Assembly: GCA_011800805.1 (NCBI GenBank)
Contig: MPNW01000054.1
Coordinates: 137,419-201,418, forward strand
DNA length: 64,000 nt
Source: Hirudo medicinalis
Taxonomy: Eukaryota > Annelida > Clitellata > Hirudinida > Hirudinidae
Reading direction: 5' to 3'
Shown here: positions 14,042 to 27,363 of the stretch, in pieces
Layout: each line of letters opens with the position of its first letter
Position numbering within the stretch: the stretch's first letter is position 1
Notes under the pieces: model-generated
Told to the model about the DNA's origin: nothing
The model's input: only the letters and a program-made list of their open reading frames with translations
The model's database searches: none
Program-made: the position numbers and the translations under genes

Positions 14042-16189
14042 ATGGAAACAGAATATGGCGTAATGGGAAATTTCAAAGTTATCGAGTCATGGATGAATGG
14101 AGTGAAGAGTGTTATTCACATACCCCTCGATTTGCCTTCCTCCAAACTCATCTCTTCTGTTGACAACAACTCGATAATATCCAATAACAACATTCACCAA
14201 GATCACGTTATCCAGGATGGTGCCATGAACAATGGGGAATTGGAGAAAGGCTCAGCTTCACAAACCAAATCACCAGCCTTGATAGACTTCAGACAATCGA
14301 TGCAAGTAGCACCATCAGCGATTAATTACTGCAGAGGGACTGTGCCCTCTGTTCAAGCTCCTGTTGCAAGGCCCCCTGGACTGTCATCCTCTCTCAGACT
14401 AGTCTCTCAACAGCCTCAACCAATCAGCTTTCAACAGAACATCGCTCAGGTTCAGGCTTTCCTTTCTCCAGTGGAAGCTCGAGATGGTACCAAGAGGAGC
14501 AGGTTTGTCTTGCAGCCGACATTTTCCTTTCAAAAGGCCGGCCGATTGGAATTGCAGACGCCGATAACCTTTCAACCGTTGAGACCCCAGCTCCGATGCA
14601 CTCTCCAAAGGAATCCTTTCCAAACAATGCCACAGGTGGTTCTTCAGCAGAGAGTACAAAATGTGATGGCAGGAGCCAGGCTCTCCATTCAACCGCAACA
14701 GCAGCAACAGATGGTTCCTTTGTTTAATCAGCAGTTCAGCATTAACATCAACAACACGAACTATTATGATCTAAAACATTTAAAGACCTCCAACATAGCT
14801 TCTCCACCACCAAATGTCACCACCATCATCATTGACCCAGTTGATGAGGAACAAATTGCCCAGTCAGGTGCCACCAGTCCAATTCCCATAAAGCCCAAAG
14901 TTTTGTCATCTCTCGATAAAGGCCACGGCAGTTCGGCAAAGGACAAATCGTCGTCGAGGAAAAATGCTACCAAGCGCAAAAAGGACCCGAACTTGGACTT
15001 GAATTCGGTTGCGTCGTCTCAAATCAGTGCTGCCGGAACCAGAAGCAATGAAGTTTCCACGAACAAAGATGAAGTGATCTTGATAGATGAAAACCTGTTG
15101 CCGACCGCGACGTTACCCTCAGTAACGACTTCGTTGACTTCTGGCAATCAGGTAAACGGCGTAATAAATTCACCCCTCGAGTCATCCACGCAGCTCAATG
15201 CAGTGACTTGCTCTACAAACTCTTTAAAACTTATCATAAGAGTGCCCAAACCTCAGGTATCTTCGACGGTCGTTCCCGAACCTTATGAATCTAATCTGCC
15301 CGCAAATACGGTGATGGAAGCCGAAGCTCGCCCGGACTGCACTCAAGATCTGCCACGAGAATCAGGTGAGCCGCTCTTCGCATTTTAAGCTTGTTGGGTT
15401 TTTAATAATTTTTGTGGCTCCATGTGCTTAGCATCAGAGGCACCTTAAATCTACTATTCGAATTAATATTTCTTCCAAGCAGGCAACTCTGATGCTGCAA
15501 GCGAGGAGGTTTTGCCAGGTAAGCCAGCGAAAAAGATGAAAAAACCGTCTGAGATTGCTGATTCCAAGAAGAGTTTGACCCCAAATGAAAAGCATGACAA
15601 TGAAAAAGTCGAGTCAGATGATTTGAGTTTGGGAGACATTGTTGAAAGGGAAGTAATGAGGCATTGGAGTTCAGACTCCACCATTGAAGAGGTTTCTGAT
15701 TCTAAAGCAAAACAACCTGCTCGGTCGAAAGAGTCTGACAAGGATCCTGCCATTCCCTCCAATTCTGGCAGCTGGACCTCGGACGACTCCGCGACCATCA
15801 GAAGGAATAAAAAGTCTCACTATGTTTCAAAGATTAAGTTCCACAAAAAGTCACACAATTCAAAATCTGATGTTGTCGATAAAAGATCTTCGACAAAAGC
15901 AGGCTCTCGACCGTCTGCTGTTTCAGAAAGGGTTCCTCGCAACACCACAAACCAACTTCTTAATTGCAGACTGCTCTACTTGGAATGCAAAGTGAGTCTG
16001 GAGAGACTGAAGATGAATGGTTTGACAACAGTCAATGTCGAAAATGCCAAGGACCTTCTCTGCTGTTCAAAGAAAGCCAGAAATGTTATTCTTGGCAAAG
16101 AACCAAAAGACAAGGCTCTGTCCGCAGGCAAAACGGAAGCTTATTGTTGTACGACCAAAAAAAATAGCAAGAAAAAGAAGAGAACGTAA
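14042..16189 (+). CDS. Unrecognised Gln/Ser-rich, probably nuclear protein, two coding exons
   Basis: Exons 14042-15365 and 15483-16189 join in phase (TCAG|GTGAGC donor, CCAAGCAG acceptor) to give 676 aa. The N-terminal half is low complexity with poly-Gln (about residues 219-224) and many Pro, Ser and Asn. An acidic/hydrophobic stretch around VTTIIIDPVDEEQ is followed by basic clusters (RKNATKRKKDP) and a lysine-rich tail ending KKNSKKKKRT. A compact, possibly folded segment lies near the end (NQLLNCRLLYLECKVSLERL). The composition and basic clusters suggest a nuclear regulatory or chromatin protein, but I cannot name a family. The reading starts at an ATG directly after an acceptor-like TTAG, so an untranslated exon upstream is likely. 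A possible AATAAA lies at 16626. The intron contains a fragment resembling the dispersed repeat (15411-15450). Confidence 0.75.
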
Positions 16190-17937
16190 AAAAATTGAAA
16201 AATCATTAGTCCCTCCGAACGACGAGAGAATTATATTGATTATTGAAATTGTTCGGACGTTTTTTGTTTGCCTCGTTTATGTATAAATGTCTTGTTTTTT
16301 CCGAATTTTTCAGAGTTCATCGAGAGAGCCACGTTAGGTTTGTGTGAATTAGGCAGGACTTTTCTCTGCCTTTTACCGTTAACATCGAACGTTTATTTTA
16401 TGACGCGGGACTGTAATAACAACATGCACGCGATTTTACAATTCAAAGTTTTACTTTTGAAGGAAAATGCTTTTCGTCCGTTCGTTCGTTGATTTTATTC
16501 CGAGTTGTTTGGCGAATCAGTTTCTGTTCTAAAATGGCTTTCGTGGTGGCGATGAACTTCACAGTGTCTGTTTGGAACTGCAAGTGATTATAAGCCTGGT
16601 GCATTGGATGACTAACTAATTTGAGAATAAATTCAAGTTAAATGTACTCCGGCGATGTTTCTAATGATTGAACAATAATTTTAACGATTTATGATAATAA
16701 GTATAATATATATTAATTATAATAAATATATTAACAGTTTCTCGATATTTAATTGATGGTCAAAGATGAATAATAAAAAAACAGGAGAGAGGATAACGCT
16801 TGATATCAATTAATTGATATGCTCGACCATGGATTGTGATTTGGAGCTGGAGGTGCGTTCTTATTTCTGTGGTAATTGTCACAAATAAATCCCACCCGGT
16901 AATTGGAGCAGCTCTAAATTGTCTTGTCTTGTTATGAGCAAGACAAAAGGTCGTGAGTAAGTTGGTGCCATGTATTTACGTGGTATGGAAGGATAATTTC
17001 TCTTTATTTTCGCTAAAAAGAAATAAGTGAATTACGTGTGTGGGCTTGTGGTAACAGAGTATCCCTAATGCCGCGTGCCTCATTGAGAGGCTAGATGGTT
17101 TTATCGGTTTCCATGGCGAGACCATGGCCACCCTTAATTTTGAATCACAATAGTTACAAAAGTCTTGTTCTTGCGTAGCTATGCGAGGCTCGCGTTTTAT
17201 ATTCTTGAGTTTTTTCTTCGGTTTTCCCATGGATTACCCAATTTTCCAGCAAGCGGCCGTTTCTACAATCGCATCTCACTAATCTCGACAAGTGCTTTTG
17301 TCATTACCATTTCCGTCGGGCTTCATTAACTGCCTCGATTTCAAAATGGCTCTTGTCCAATATTTCCGAGAATTTTTTAAAGAGGAAATCCAAGAAATTT
17401 TCAAGAATTTCTGGCTCTAAGCGTATGATACCGTACAAACAATTTGGTATTAATATATATTAATTAATTTGACTAATAAACCATAACTCAACTTGTTCTT
17501 TTACAACTAGTAGAGTGTCAGAATACTAATTATATTTATTCAAAGACTACAGTTGAACCTGCCTAGCTAGAACTCCGTATTATTCAAGAGACTTCCAAAC
17601 AATCAATCTACACAAACGAATGCTTGAAACTGCACCGAGAAACACTTTCAATATACCAGAGTTCCTTTTTAAACCTGACGTAAACATCTACCTTATCGCA
17701 TTTCTAAAATCAACAAAAAACAACATCAAAGCCAATTTAACAAACTTTACTCGTTAAACTGGAAAATCGAGTCTCAAAAACAGACTAAACATCTACCTAG
17801 AACGCACTTATTTCATCGCAAAAAAAAGAAATCGTTTTCCATTAAACTAATCGTTTGGAAAAAAATTAGCAAATTCCCTGTTTGAATCATAATCGAAACA
17901 TCCTAAATCTCATTGAATGGACAGTGATTCCTGAGAC
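16190..17937. other. 3'UTR and intergenic region, no gene seen
   Basis: The first part is the probable 3'UTR of the preceding gene. The remainder is AT-rich, with no exon-like segment on either strand that has matching splice sites, up to the first TTLL exon. Confidence 0.45.
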
Positions 17938-19614
17938 ATGTCTGAGGAGGATGCCCTGCCCGACTATGGCACCAAAAACAGCGAGGATCCAGTCCAGGAC
18001 AAAACCTACGTTATCTTCGGATCGAACGGAAACTGGATGTAATTGGATTTGGGATCTTATAGATGGAAAACTCGTTTTTTTGTAAACTAAACTATTGTTG
18101 TTTTGCGATTTATGTAGCGCGTAACATTAATTCAACCCGTCTGTCGACTAGATTATTAATGTAGGCTTCATGAGACTAATGTAACAATAGAGGTTTTTGT
18201 ATTCATTTTAAATTTAGTATTTAAGTCTTGAACTGATATGATTTTTTTTATATTTTGTGAAGAATTGAAAGGGTTTTGAGAGATATGGGCTGGAAGCCGC
18301 TACCTGATAAGTTTGCTCAGAATTTCACGCTCAAATGGGTCGAAAGTAGACTTAGCGTTAAGTACGATGCTTTCAAAGAAGGTCAGTATTTTACTTATCA
18401 CGTGGATTATAATAAATAATTACTTATTAATTAGGTTTTCTTAACCAAACTTCAAGCACTTGAATATCTCACAAAATATAAATATATCCACAGAGACCTT
18501 AAAACCATCAAATCTAAAATTTAAAAAAAAATTACAAACAAATTCTAAACGAACACAATACGTCTATAAAAGCTTTATTCATTCCACTTAGACGAGCAGA
18601 TGATAAACAGGATTCCAAACTGCTACATGCTCACCAACAAACTGGGCCTCCTCGTCAACCTTCACAAGTTCCAATCGGCGTGCAAAAACGGAGAGCATGC
18701 CGACATACCCAAGTTCAACATCTCCGACTTCTTCCCTGAAACGTACCGCATCGACGACGAAAGGGACAGGAAGTTTTTCATACAGCGCTTCAAACGTTAG
18801 ACAATTTTTAGATTTCGCTGACGAGAGGTGGATGCGATTGTAAACATCTTTTGACGATGTCTGATTTCCATGATTTATTTATTGTTGCTTATTTTAATTT
18901 GAGTCGGATTTTAATATTCATTTCAAATTTTAATGTTAAATGTCTCTTCGATTTCATCCGGGGTATAAAGGGCCATTTGTTGTCCATCATCCTAAACCCT
19001 AAATTACGGGTTCACTTCCCGGGGAAATTCCACTGGGACGCAAACCAGTCCCGTTGCCACGGATATCATCTTTTAATTGACAGCATGTGTTGTCATGGCG
19101 ACCGTTGCTATTGACAGCCGGCGAGGTGTGGATTTCTAAGCCGATAGGACTGAATCAGGGCCGAGGGATCTACCTGGTCAGGGACACTGACGTTTACAAG
19201 GAACCGATCAAGGAAAATGAGAGAGATGCCAGTGGTTGTAGACTCATACAAAGGCAAAGTTTTCAATATGATTAAATTTTTAAAAGTTGTTTTTTTACGA
19301 AATTTAATTAAACTTAATTGATGTTACAATGATTAATAACTTGTTATTCTCCTTTTTTTTAAAATAAAAGGATTCCTTTACAAAATACACGCCATTTTCA
19401 GACACACCCCATAAATTATACGTCGCCATCACTTATCATAATCATCGACAATTCTACTTAGTTAATTAACTGGTTAATTGATTATCATCATCATCATCGT
19501 CATCTTTCTCGTTATCATTATCATTATCATCATCAGTACCATTGTCGTTATCACTTTAAATATCGTTATCGTTATCATTTCCCCCATCGCCATCGCCATC
19601 GCCATCGCCATCGC

Positions 19615-19648
<34 letters not shown>

Positions 19649-22502
19649 ATCATCATCAACATCATCATCATATCATTACCATTTTCATTATCATTATTAT
19701 TAGTAGTAGTAATATTATTAACGACATCACCTTTAAACGAATGCTCTGAAACATAACGATCTCAATTGACACAGATACATAACCAATCCACTCCTTATGG
19801 ATGGCAAAAAGTTCGACATAAGGGTCTATATGCTGGTTGCAAGTACCAGACCTTACCTCGTTCTTTTCAGAAAGGGCTACATTAGGCTCAGCCTCCACAA
19901 ATATAACGTCTCTTCCGAAGATGTCACCGTCCATCTGACCAATCAGGTTAAGGGGCGGGATTAAAGGTCATATTAAGCGTAGAATATTAATTAGACATTT
20001 AGCTGCTGAAATTGGTCATGGCTGTAATCAAAAAGCCCGTCCGTCATCACATTTCTGCAATGATTTAATAACATTTTATATTCCGAAATGGACGTCTGAA
20101 CTTTTTTGTAATTTCTATTTTGTTGATTTTAGTCATTAAAAATAGCTTCATGAACTCATTTGTGACAAAACAAATTCTAGTCCCTCAAAATTATTTGTCA
20201 CACCTTAACACATCTTTGCCGTCCACTTTGCGCTAAAATTGGAAATTCCCATGACACAGTTCATTCAGCGGCGGTGCCTCTTCTACGACTCATGCAAGAA
20301 CGAAACTATCTGTAGTTACGAAAAGTTCAACGCTTACATCAACAAGAATGTTGCCCACGAGAAGAAATTGGAACAGGACTGGGCGCACAAAACTCTTTGG
20401 GTAAAAATAAATAAATCAACTGTAAAAATTGTCAGATTAATAATAGATAATAATGCCAATAACTTTTAATAAGTTTTTTAAATAACTAATTATCAAGAGA
20501 AATGACCGAAATCAATTATTCCTGGCAATAAGCCCTAAGAACTTTGTCTTAACGGCATACAAATTTGCAATTCGCCAAAACCGATCATCTTTTAATGATG
20601 GTAAATCATATGTAGTATAATGTAGTGGTGTTATTATTGTTGCCCTCAGCATCGCATGAAGGAAATATCACTCCTGACCTTCCTGTCAGTGAAAGACAAA
20701 TTTAAGACGAAGGTCGGTTATTTTGACCTCTACGGTCTCGACTTTCTTGTAGATGAAGATATGAAGGCGAGTTTTATTTCATTTAAATTATTTTCTACTT
20801 TCTTCTGACGAACTTATTTGCATCTTGAAACCATAATCAATTTTAAAACTTCAATTATTGCGCTTAAAATTTATATAAACAAATGTGGCACCTTGAACGT
20901 AGTTTAAGATTATAATTCACTAAACAATTTGCATCCCCCTTCTTTTACACTGATAAAGATATGGCTGCTTGAAGTAAATGTCAATCCATGCCTTTCCACT
21001 AATTGTGACCATCTGAGATCAATCGTTCCAAGCGTCATTGAGGAAACTCTGCGTTGGTTTAAAATTCAATATTAACTTGATTATTAATCTATTATTTTTA
21101 AATAATAAATAAAATTAAAAGTTTAATTGTGACATCTCCCACGCTTCTAAAATAATCTTTGGTCGCTCCCTCTTCGCTCTGAGCTGCCATCTTTTTTTTT
21201 TCATTTCATCGAGCAGACATAGCGATTGAGTGCTTCAGAAACTGTCAACAAAGGAAGCCCTTGTTACCATTAGAAGGCCAGAGGCACTTCGAGATAATTT
21301 ATTACGATGGGCTTTACAAAAATTCACCCTTTGGATTTCCCCTGATTCAAGTGTGTTTATTTGTGCATTTGTCCGAATAGTCGACACGATCTAAAATTAT
21401 TGTAACGATCATCTACTTGCAGAAAGCAACCGTGGCTCCAACAGTAACTCAGAACAGTTCGGCACTGTCAAGTTTGGTTCCCGCAACTAACCAGCCGAAA
21501 AAAAACATAATTTCTGTCGTCTTTCACCCTGAAAAGATCCCTCAAAGAGAGACAAAGTCCATGTTCGAAACGGTCAAGAAGAGCTCAAGTCAAGAAAAAA
21601 AGTCAATAAAAAGCGCCAAACCAGAAGACAACTACGATGGAGATGACGAGCTAGATAACGACTCCGAAAACAAACAGAGAGTCAAGAAGGAAACCAAAGT
21701 CAATCCCCAGCCCTCGAAGAGTGCCTTCCAACAGCCGCCTGCTGCCAAAGACACTCCTAAACCAGAAAATACAGAAGCTGCGAGAGAGTCAGAGCTGCAA
21801 AGCCCTATAACAACAGATTCGACACCCTCAAATACAATAGCTGGAGACCAGAAGTCAACAAAGGAGCCCAGCAAGGTCGAAGAGACTGTTGAGCGAAAGC
21901 CTAGAACTTTAAAGCAAAACACCACCAAAGAACCTAACACGAGTGATGACTCAAAATCTTCTAAACCAAAAGAAGTCAAGAAATTAGAGGTCAAGATCAG
22001 TGAAGATCCAGCTAAAGAGTCCACCTTGCCCAGCAACAGTAACAGCATCACCAACGCCAAGAAGGACTCTCCTAAAGAGACGCAATCCCTCTTTTTCAGC
22101 AACACCTCAAAAGCACAGTCACCTGGGAAAATGGTTGACTCAACCAAGTCTGCCAATTCCAGCTTGGTTGTCCTAAAAAAGGAATCAACAAGATCATCCA
22201 AGGTGAGACAGACTGCAAAGGATCATGAGTCTAAAACATCTAAGTCCACAACTGGGGGCAACCAACTCCATAGGACTAAGCATAGTGGCAACTCATTTCA
22301 GGGAGGTCGCAATCAAGCTGGAACCAATTTCATAGTGGCCAATAAGCTTTTGGTCCAAACATTGGCAAGGATGAATGCTGAGAAGAGAGTGAAAAACCTT
22401 CAGTCACGATTTTATGACAATTCAATTTCTCCCAGCCAGTTGGCTGAACAAGTTATTAATAGAAAGAAAGAAAGCATTCATCAAACGGAAGGACAAAAAT
22501 AA
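17938..22502 (+). CDS. TTLL10: TTLL10-like tubulin-tyrosine-ligase family protein (probable protein polyglycylase), complete, 10 exons
   Basis: Exons: 17938-18038, 18263-18381, 18592-18795, 19118-19253, 19775-19946, 20260-20400, 20650-20766, 20959-21052, 21217-21350, 21423-22502; phases agree and give 765 aa. TTLL enzymes are ATP-grasp ligases that add glutamate or glycine chains to tubulin and other proteins, mainly in cilia. Landmarks in order: TYVIFGSNGNW near the start, GEVWISKPIGLNQGRGIYLV (about residues 141-160), RLIQRYITNPLL, KKFDIRVYMLV (about 196-206), VHLTNQ, VGYFDLYGLDFLVDED and the metal-binding IWLLEVNVNPCLSTN (about 331-345). TTLL10 is the best family match (established polyglycylase in many animals). 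Residues 407-765 are one exon of Lys/Ser/Thr-rich disordered tail. Introns after 19253 and 20766 need GC donors. It ends 203 bases from the convergent zinc-finger gene. Confidence 0.92.
19480..19700. repeat. Compound CAT/CATCGC/CATCGT microsatellite in a TTLL intron
   Basis: Tracts of TCA, then five perfect CATCGC hexamers (about 19587-19617), then CATCGT hexamers and CAT trimers follow each other. The hydrophobic and Met-rich open frames across it are artefacts of the repeat. Confidence 0.9.
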
Positions 22503-22611
22503 CATGTACCAAGAATGTGCACTCATCAAGAACTTAAAAAAATGCATAACTCACATCACTTGCAACTGAAATTCACTGACATATCAAGAGCTTCATCTCA
22601 AGATGTAATGC

Positions 22612-22617
22612 ATTAAA
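22612..22617 (+). promoter_or_regulatory. Possible ATTAAA poly(A) signal of TTLL10-like gene
   Basis: An ATTAAA hexamer sits 110 bases after the TTLL stop codon and before the convergent zinc-finger gene. It is followed by an A-run. Position is plausible; no other support. Confidence 0.35.
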
Positions 22618-22705
22618 ATTGAAAAAAAAATTTCTCCGAATTGAAATTGATTTGTTATATTTTACTACAGCAAATATGGTCGGCCTATCAACAGCGCTTG
22701 TAAAA

Positions 22706-25286
22706 CTACAAATCTAGAACGATATTTTCATTGATAGCATTGATGTTAACATGATCGGAACTTTCAAAAGGTGTTGGGTTGTCTGCCATAGATGGCAAAC
22801 TAGAGAGATGAGGAGCATCGCATCGAAGACAGTTGTCGGTGTCACCGATTCCATCGATCATTGAAAGCTGGCTGGCAACGTTGTTGGTATGGCCTTTAGA
22901 ATCATGGGCAATGCTCTCATGCTTGCTGAGTTGGTGCCTTCTGGCATAGGCCTTCTTACAAATCTGACACACATGTGGCTTCTCGCCTGTGTGCGATCTC
23001 TTGTGTCGGACGAGAGAGCTCGACCTGGAAAAACTGATGGCGCAGATATCGCATATGTACGGTCTCTCTCCAGAATGAGATCGTTTGTGGACAATGAGAG
23101 CTCCAGAAGTCTTGTAGGACTTATTGCACTGATCGCAGACATGCTCTTTGATTTTTTTTAGGCTGCTAGAAATGCTTGTGCTTAAACTACTATCTCCAAT
23201 GCCAGTGGTGCTATCACTTTTCTGATGGTAGAGTTCTGTATGTTTCAAGAGTTTAGACTTGGATCTGAATTCTATTCCACACCAAGGGCATGGCAGGAAT
23301 TTTTTTACGTCATGAGATGAAATGTGATCTTTCAGGCTCTCTTTATTTCCAAACTCTGAGGAACACAAGTAGCATCTGTTAATATCAAATGAAAATTTAT
23401 TTAGCATTTGATTTACTTTTTTTTTTTTATAAAATTACATTCCAACCTGGTGGATTTAGCAATTGTTTTGATATCACAAGCTCATAGGTTCAGTCAGTGG
23501 TAAGCAAAATACCTAAATGATGGATCGTCGAGATGGAGTTTTTGATGTCTCTGCAGGTGGTTGAGCCTGGAAAAAGACCGGCCACAGATGTCGCAGTAGA
23601 AGGGTTTTTCTCCTGTGTGCACCTTGGAATGCCTGACCATGTGGGCATGTCTGGTGAATCGAGGCCACAGATGTCACACATGTGCAATCGTTCTCCAGAG
23701 TGCATCATTTTGTGAATGTTCAGGTCACTGTTCGTCACGTACGACTTGTGACATTGGTCACATTGATAGGGTTTCCTGCCTGTTTTAGGTCAGAAGTTTT
23801 AAAATGCAGTTAAGTACTCTCATGAAATATCTTTAACTGTTTTTGCTTCTTGATGTAGCCCTAGATCTCTAATTGGCTGGTCATTACCCACCTGTATGAA
23901 TGATCATGTGACGAGACAGATGATCTGACTTGTAGAATCTTTTGTCACACGCATTGCAAGAAAATGGCCTGTGTCCAGTGTGGATCAAGGAGTGTCTGAG
24001 GAGGTGACAAACACGACTGAATCTCTTCCCACACACTTTGCATTCCTTTTGCATTGCCTGAAAAGGGCAATGAAGATTGCAAAATTGTTGATAATAGTTC
24101 GTGGTACATTACTCTTCAAACTGCTGATTGTTGGAAATAATTGGATACATCATGAAGATAATCCCTGAGCATTAGTATAATATTTTATATTAAACTGTCA
24201 GACAGTTAGGATAACAAATCAAGAGGATAAAGATGGATGGATTAATAGATAAAAATGAATTCTTCTGAAGTTCATATGAGAAACTCAAGGAATTATGATA
24301 AATTTAATTCAGATTCACCTACGATCACCTGGCAAACGTCAACAATCAATTTCGATTTTCAATAACAAAAGATAACCTTGATGTCTCTATGAATCTGCAC
24401 CTTGCTTTTGAGGTCAGAATTGGTGAACCCTTTTGAGAACTCCTCATGTTGTCGAGGCTCATCTGAATGAATGGTCTTATGAAGGCTCAGCTGATTGGCC
24501 AGATTAAATGTCTTATTGCATACTTTACAGGTGTAGGGCTTCTTGCCTGAAATGCAAAAATCACGAGCATTTAAAAGAAAGAAAAAGCTAATGAACGTTT
24601 TTTTCATTATGAATATTCAATCCAATCTAGAAACTAACCTAATAACAATATAACATCTGGCAAGAAAACCTCTCAACAAAAGCAAAACTGAAAGCCCAAC
24701 ATACTGATGTGGGTTAACAAGAGCTAAGACTAATGATAGTACATCAGAGTTTCTATTAGAAACTCAACCCAACCCCAATAAGAAACTAATTGATTTTGAC
24801 CTATAACTTTAGTCCACCAATCAACTTACCTGAATGGATCCCAACGTGTCTGCAGAGTAGGCTGTAATTGCTGAAAGATCTGGTACATTTCGGGCAAAAA
24901 TATTTTCTGGAGGCTATGCATTTCCGCTCATTAGGCACCAAGGCACAACCGATGGTCGTTGCAGATCCATCGCTTTGGGGGGTAAGGGGAGCCCTTTCGA
25001 CATCCCCAGCGAAGGAGGGCGCTTTCCTATGGCAGGAGGATAGGGTAAAATCTTTTGATGGAGAGGCAAGGCTCAACTTTTGTTTGAGGCAAGCAATCTC
25101 TTCCTGTAGGGCACATACTTGTCTCTGTAAGGTTTTGACCTCCTGCTTCATTCTCATCTTCTCAGTATTTCCCCGTCTTTTTGCTTTCTTTCTTTCTGAA
25201 GAGCAAATAAGAGAGCAGTAGACTTGCAATTGCACAGCATAATTCTGACATTTGAATGCTATTTTAGTTTCCTTACCATTGGTCAT
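22706..25286 (-). CDS. C2H2 zinc-finger protein with 12 fingers and an N-terminal coiled coil; one-base frameshift
   Basis: Exons in gene order: 25277-25286 (possible 10-nt first exon), 24830-25195, 24377-24546, 23892-24057, 23513-23779, 22706-23375; about 549 aa once the frame lesion is allowed for. A basic, leucine-heptad segment (ERKKAKRRGNTEKMRMK onward) suggests a coiled coil before the fingers. Fingers recognised by C-x2-C...H-x3/4-H include YFCPKCTRSF, YTCKVCNKTF, KECKVCGKRF, FSCNACDKRF, YQCDQCHKSY, HMCDICG, FYCDICGRSF, CYLCSSEF, LPCPWCGIEF, HVCDQCNKSY, YICDICAISF and HVCQICKKAY, several with TGEKP-type linkers. This is a sequence-specific DNA-binding architecture, probably a transcription regulator; no ortholog is assigned. 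In the sixth finger the frame breaks at 23662-23663. The start is uncertain because exons further upstream (to 27363) may belong to it. Confidence 0.85.
23662..23663 (-). other. Frameshift inside zinc finger 6
   Basis: After HMCDICG the expected C-x3-F spacing is one base short. Left of this point fingers 1-5 read in one frame; beyond it RFTRHAHMVRHSKVHTGEKP and finger 7 read in another, and only that frame meets the next exon in the right phase. Either the assembly lacks a base or the allele is broken. Confidence 0.8.
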
Positions 25287-25329
25287 CAATATTAATATTG
25301 CAATTTTTGTTGTTTATATGCAGTGATGC

Positions 25330-25860
25330 CTCCAAGGGAGGTTTTGAGGGTTCTAACTCCCCAAAATTGTTCAATAACAAAAAAATAATTTTATTAACTG
25401 GTTTTAATTATCAACAAGTTAACAATGAATATTTTAATGAACAGTCATAAGTAGAAACTCATGATATTCCATTCAAAGATTCTTTTCTAAAAAGTTTACA
25501 GGAAAGATTTTCAAAACACAAATTCATTCTGGTGGGATTTCAAAGTTTATTACCATCTGATCCAAGTCAGCTTACAGATCATATTCTGGAAAACTGTAAT
25601 TCTTTGGTTTTGTTCTACCAAAATGATTTAAGTGCTGCTCTTACTGATCTCATTGTTGAGCTTAGACTTTTTATAGAAGACTTGCAAGACTTGAAAAGGA
25701 TGAATTACCAAAACATGTAATAAGTGCTTTATAACTTTGTAAAGATGACACAGTGTCAAATGTATTAGCCATATAGATTAAAAGGCTTAATTCTTCTGTA
25801 TTTGTATAGAAACTTGGCACCAACAGTGGAATAAATTCTATATAAAATGACTGGAAAACA
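25330..25860 (+). mobile_element. Decayed DNA-transposon fragment, hAT-like
   Basis: A plus-strand frame reads ERFSKHKFILVGFQSLLPS and continues to a stop at 25720. The pattern of a helix ending 'RF..HK.IL.GFQ.LLP' resembles the C-terminal half of invertebrate hAT-family transposases. An in-frame stop interrupts the upstream part, and base composition is AT-rich. It lies between the zinc-finger exon at 25286 and the 26860-27363 exons. Assignment is from pattern memory only. The rest to about 26800 is AT-rich with no gene seen. Confidence 0.4.
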
Positions 25861-26859
25861 AAGAAAATTGGACATTAATTTATAACTACACCTAATCTAA
25901 AGTGCTGTTTTGACATATTTGAAACTGTTTATAATTTTGAAATAAGTGTTCAATTAGTTTGTGTCTTGTTTAGTAGATAAATTATGAAAAATGGTTCATT
26001 TAAATTTAAGGAATTGGCATATTGCATAACCTTAGAAGAATCTCTGAAAAGATAAAAACCTAAAAAAATGGTATCCAAAATTCGAAAGACACCCAAAACA
26101 AATTTCTGGGCGAGCCGCTGTTTATATGTTAACAATTATTATTTCATGAAAGTTGTCTGCCATATTAGGGTGAATGTTGTATTATTGATATTATGAAAGA
26201 AATAATAATTGTGATGATAAATTTGGTACAATTTGTTATTTCATTTAAGCACTAACATAGTTTTGACACTCTGAGAATGTGATAGAATATCGCGCAACGA
26301 CATTGCAATGTAAATAATACCGGCATCAATTGTGTGCATCATTTCAACAAGGACAATTTAGTCAGACAATCAACATGATTGCCCAATTACCCTGCTGTTT
26401 TTCACATTCATGTTTCTCCTTTTTATTGCTGTTTGCCATGTTTTCCTTGGATCCAATGCCTAGACAACAGACTCTCCTGCAGCAAAAGTTCAAACAGTTT
26501 TTTTAGGTTTTAACCTTCATCATAGCCATCATTTTTGTCATCACGACCAATCGTAGTGAGTCAAATGCATCTTTATCGCTCTCGCCATTGTAATCTAATT
26601 GTTATCATTAATAATATACTAAATATACGATTCAGTTCAATATAATGATTGACAATTTATGTGACATACTTTCGGGTGGATTTTCTCAAGTTGTGAACCT
26701 GAATTCATGAGAAAATTGTAACAATTTTGTAAGTTAAATTAATTTATAAAAGAAAATTAGCTCAAGACATCTTAAGAAAGATTTAGAATTAAATGGATAC
26801 ATAATTTACATACATAATTTTTAAAATATAAAACATTACACAAGGAATATTCCTTTGAT

Positions 26860-27363
26860 TCTGCTCAGAAATGCAATCCTGTTTGACTGTTTGTCCATCT
26901 TCATGAAATTTCACTGGTTCATTCTCATTTTTTTGCTTGCCCTGACCTTTACTTGATTGTACTTCTTTATTACTCAAATGACTTTGTGGACCAGAGAGTT
27001 CTGACAAACCACTATCAAAGTTACTGTGGGTGAAGCTAACAACAGAAACCACAGTGTCTTTTTCACCAGATGAATCTTGTCTATTATTGAGCCATCCCTC
27101 TTCTTTGTGTTTGTTATCTAGTAAAAATATAAGCCTGTTTACGCATCTTCAGTGTTGCATACGTGCCAAGAGAGTGGCAACAAAAACTTACTATTAATAA
27201 ATTCTATGAGAGTTGTTGAATAGTTACTTCTTTTACAATCCGATTGCTTGAAATAATCATCACCATTAAAGTTAAAACTACCGTGTAAGTTTTCACAGCT
27301 ATACAAGTTCATATGGTTATTTCCCTGGTCATTATTAACACCCTGTTGTTTCAAATCCTCCAT
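26860..27363 (-). CDS. Two 5' exons of unknown protein, perhaps the start of the zinc-finger gene
   Basis: ATG at 27363 opens exon 27192-27363 (MEDLKQQGVNNDQGNNHMNL...), with a perfect GTAAGT donor after an A in phase 1. The acceptor at 27118 (TTTTTACTAG) joins it to a second exon, 27117 downwards to about 26860, reading NNKHKEEGWLNNRQDSSGEK and then SVVSFTHSNFDSGLSELSG. The peptide is polar, Asn/Ser/Gln-rich and probably disordered, typical of the N-terminus of a C2H2 regulator. I could not find a phase-compatible junction to the zinc-finger exons: the obvious donor near 26848 would create a stop. It may therefore be a separate gene or lack an intermediate exon. Confidence 0.5.

Noticed and set aside
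21632..22201. 189-codon minus-strand frame
   Set aside because: It is the antisense shadow of the Lys/Ser-rich last TTLL exon.
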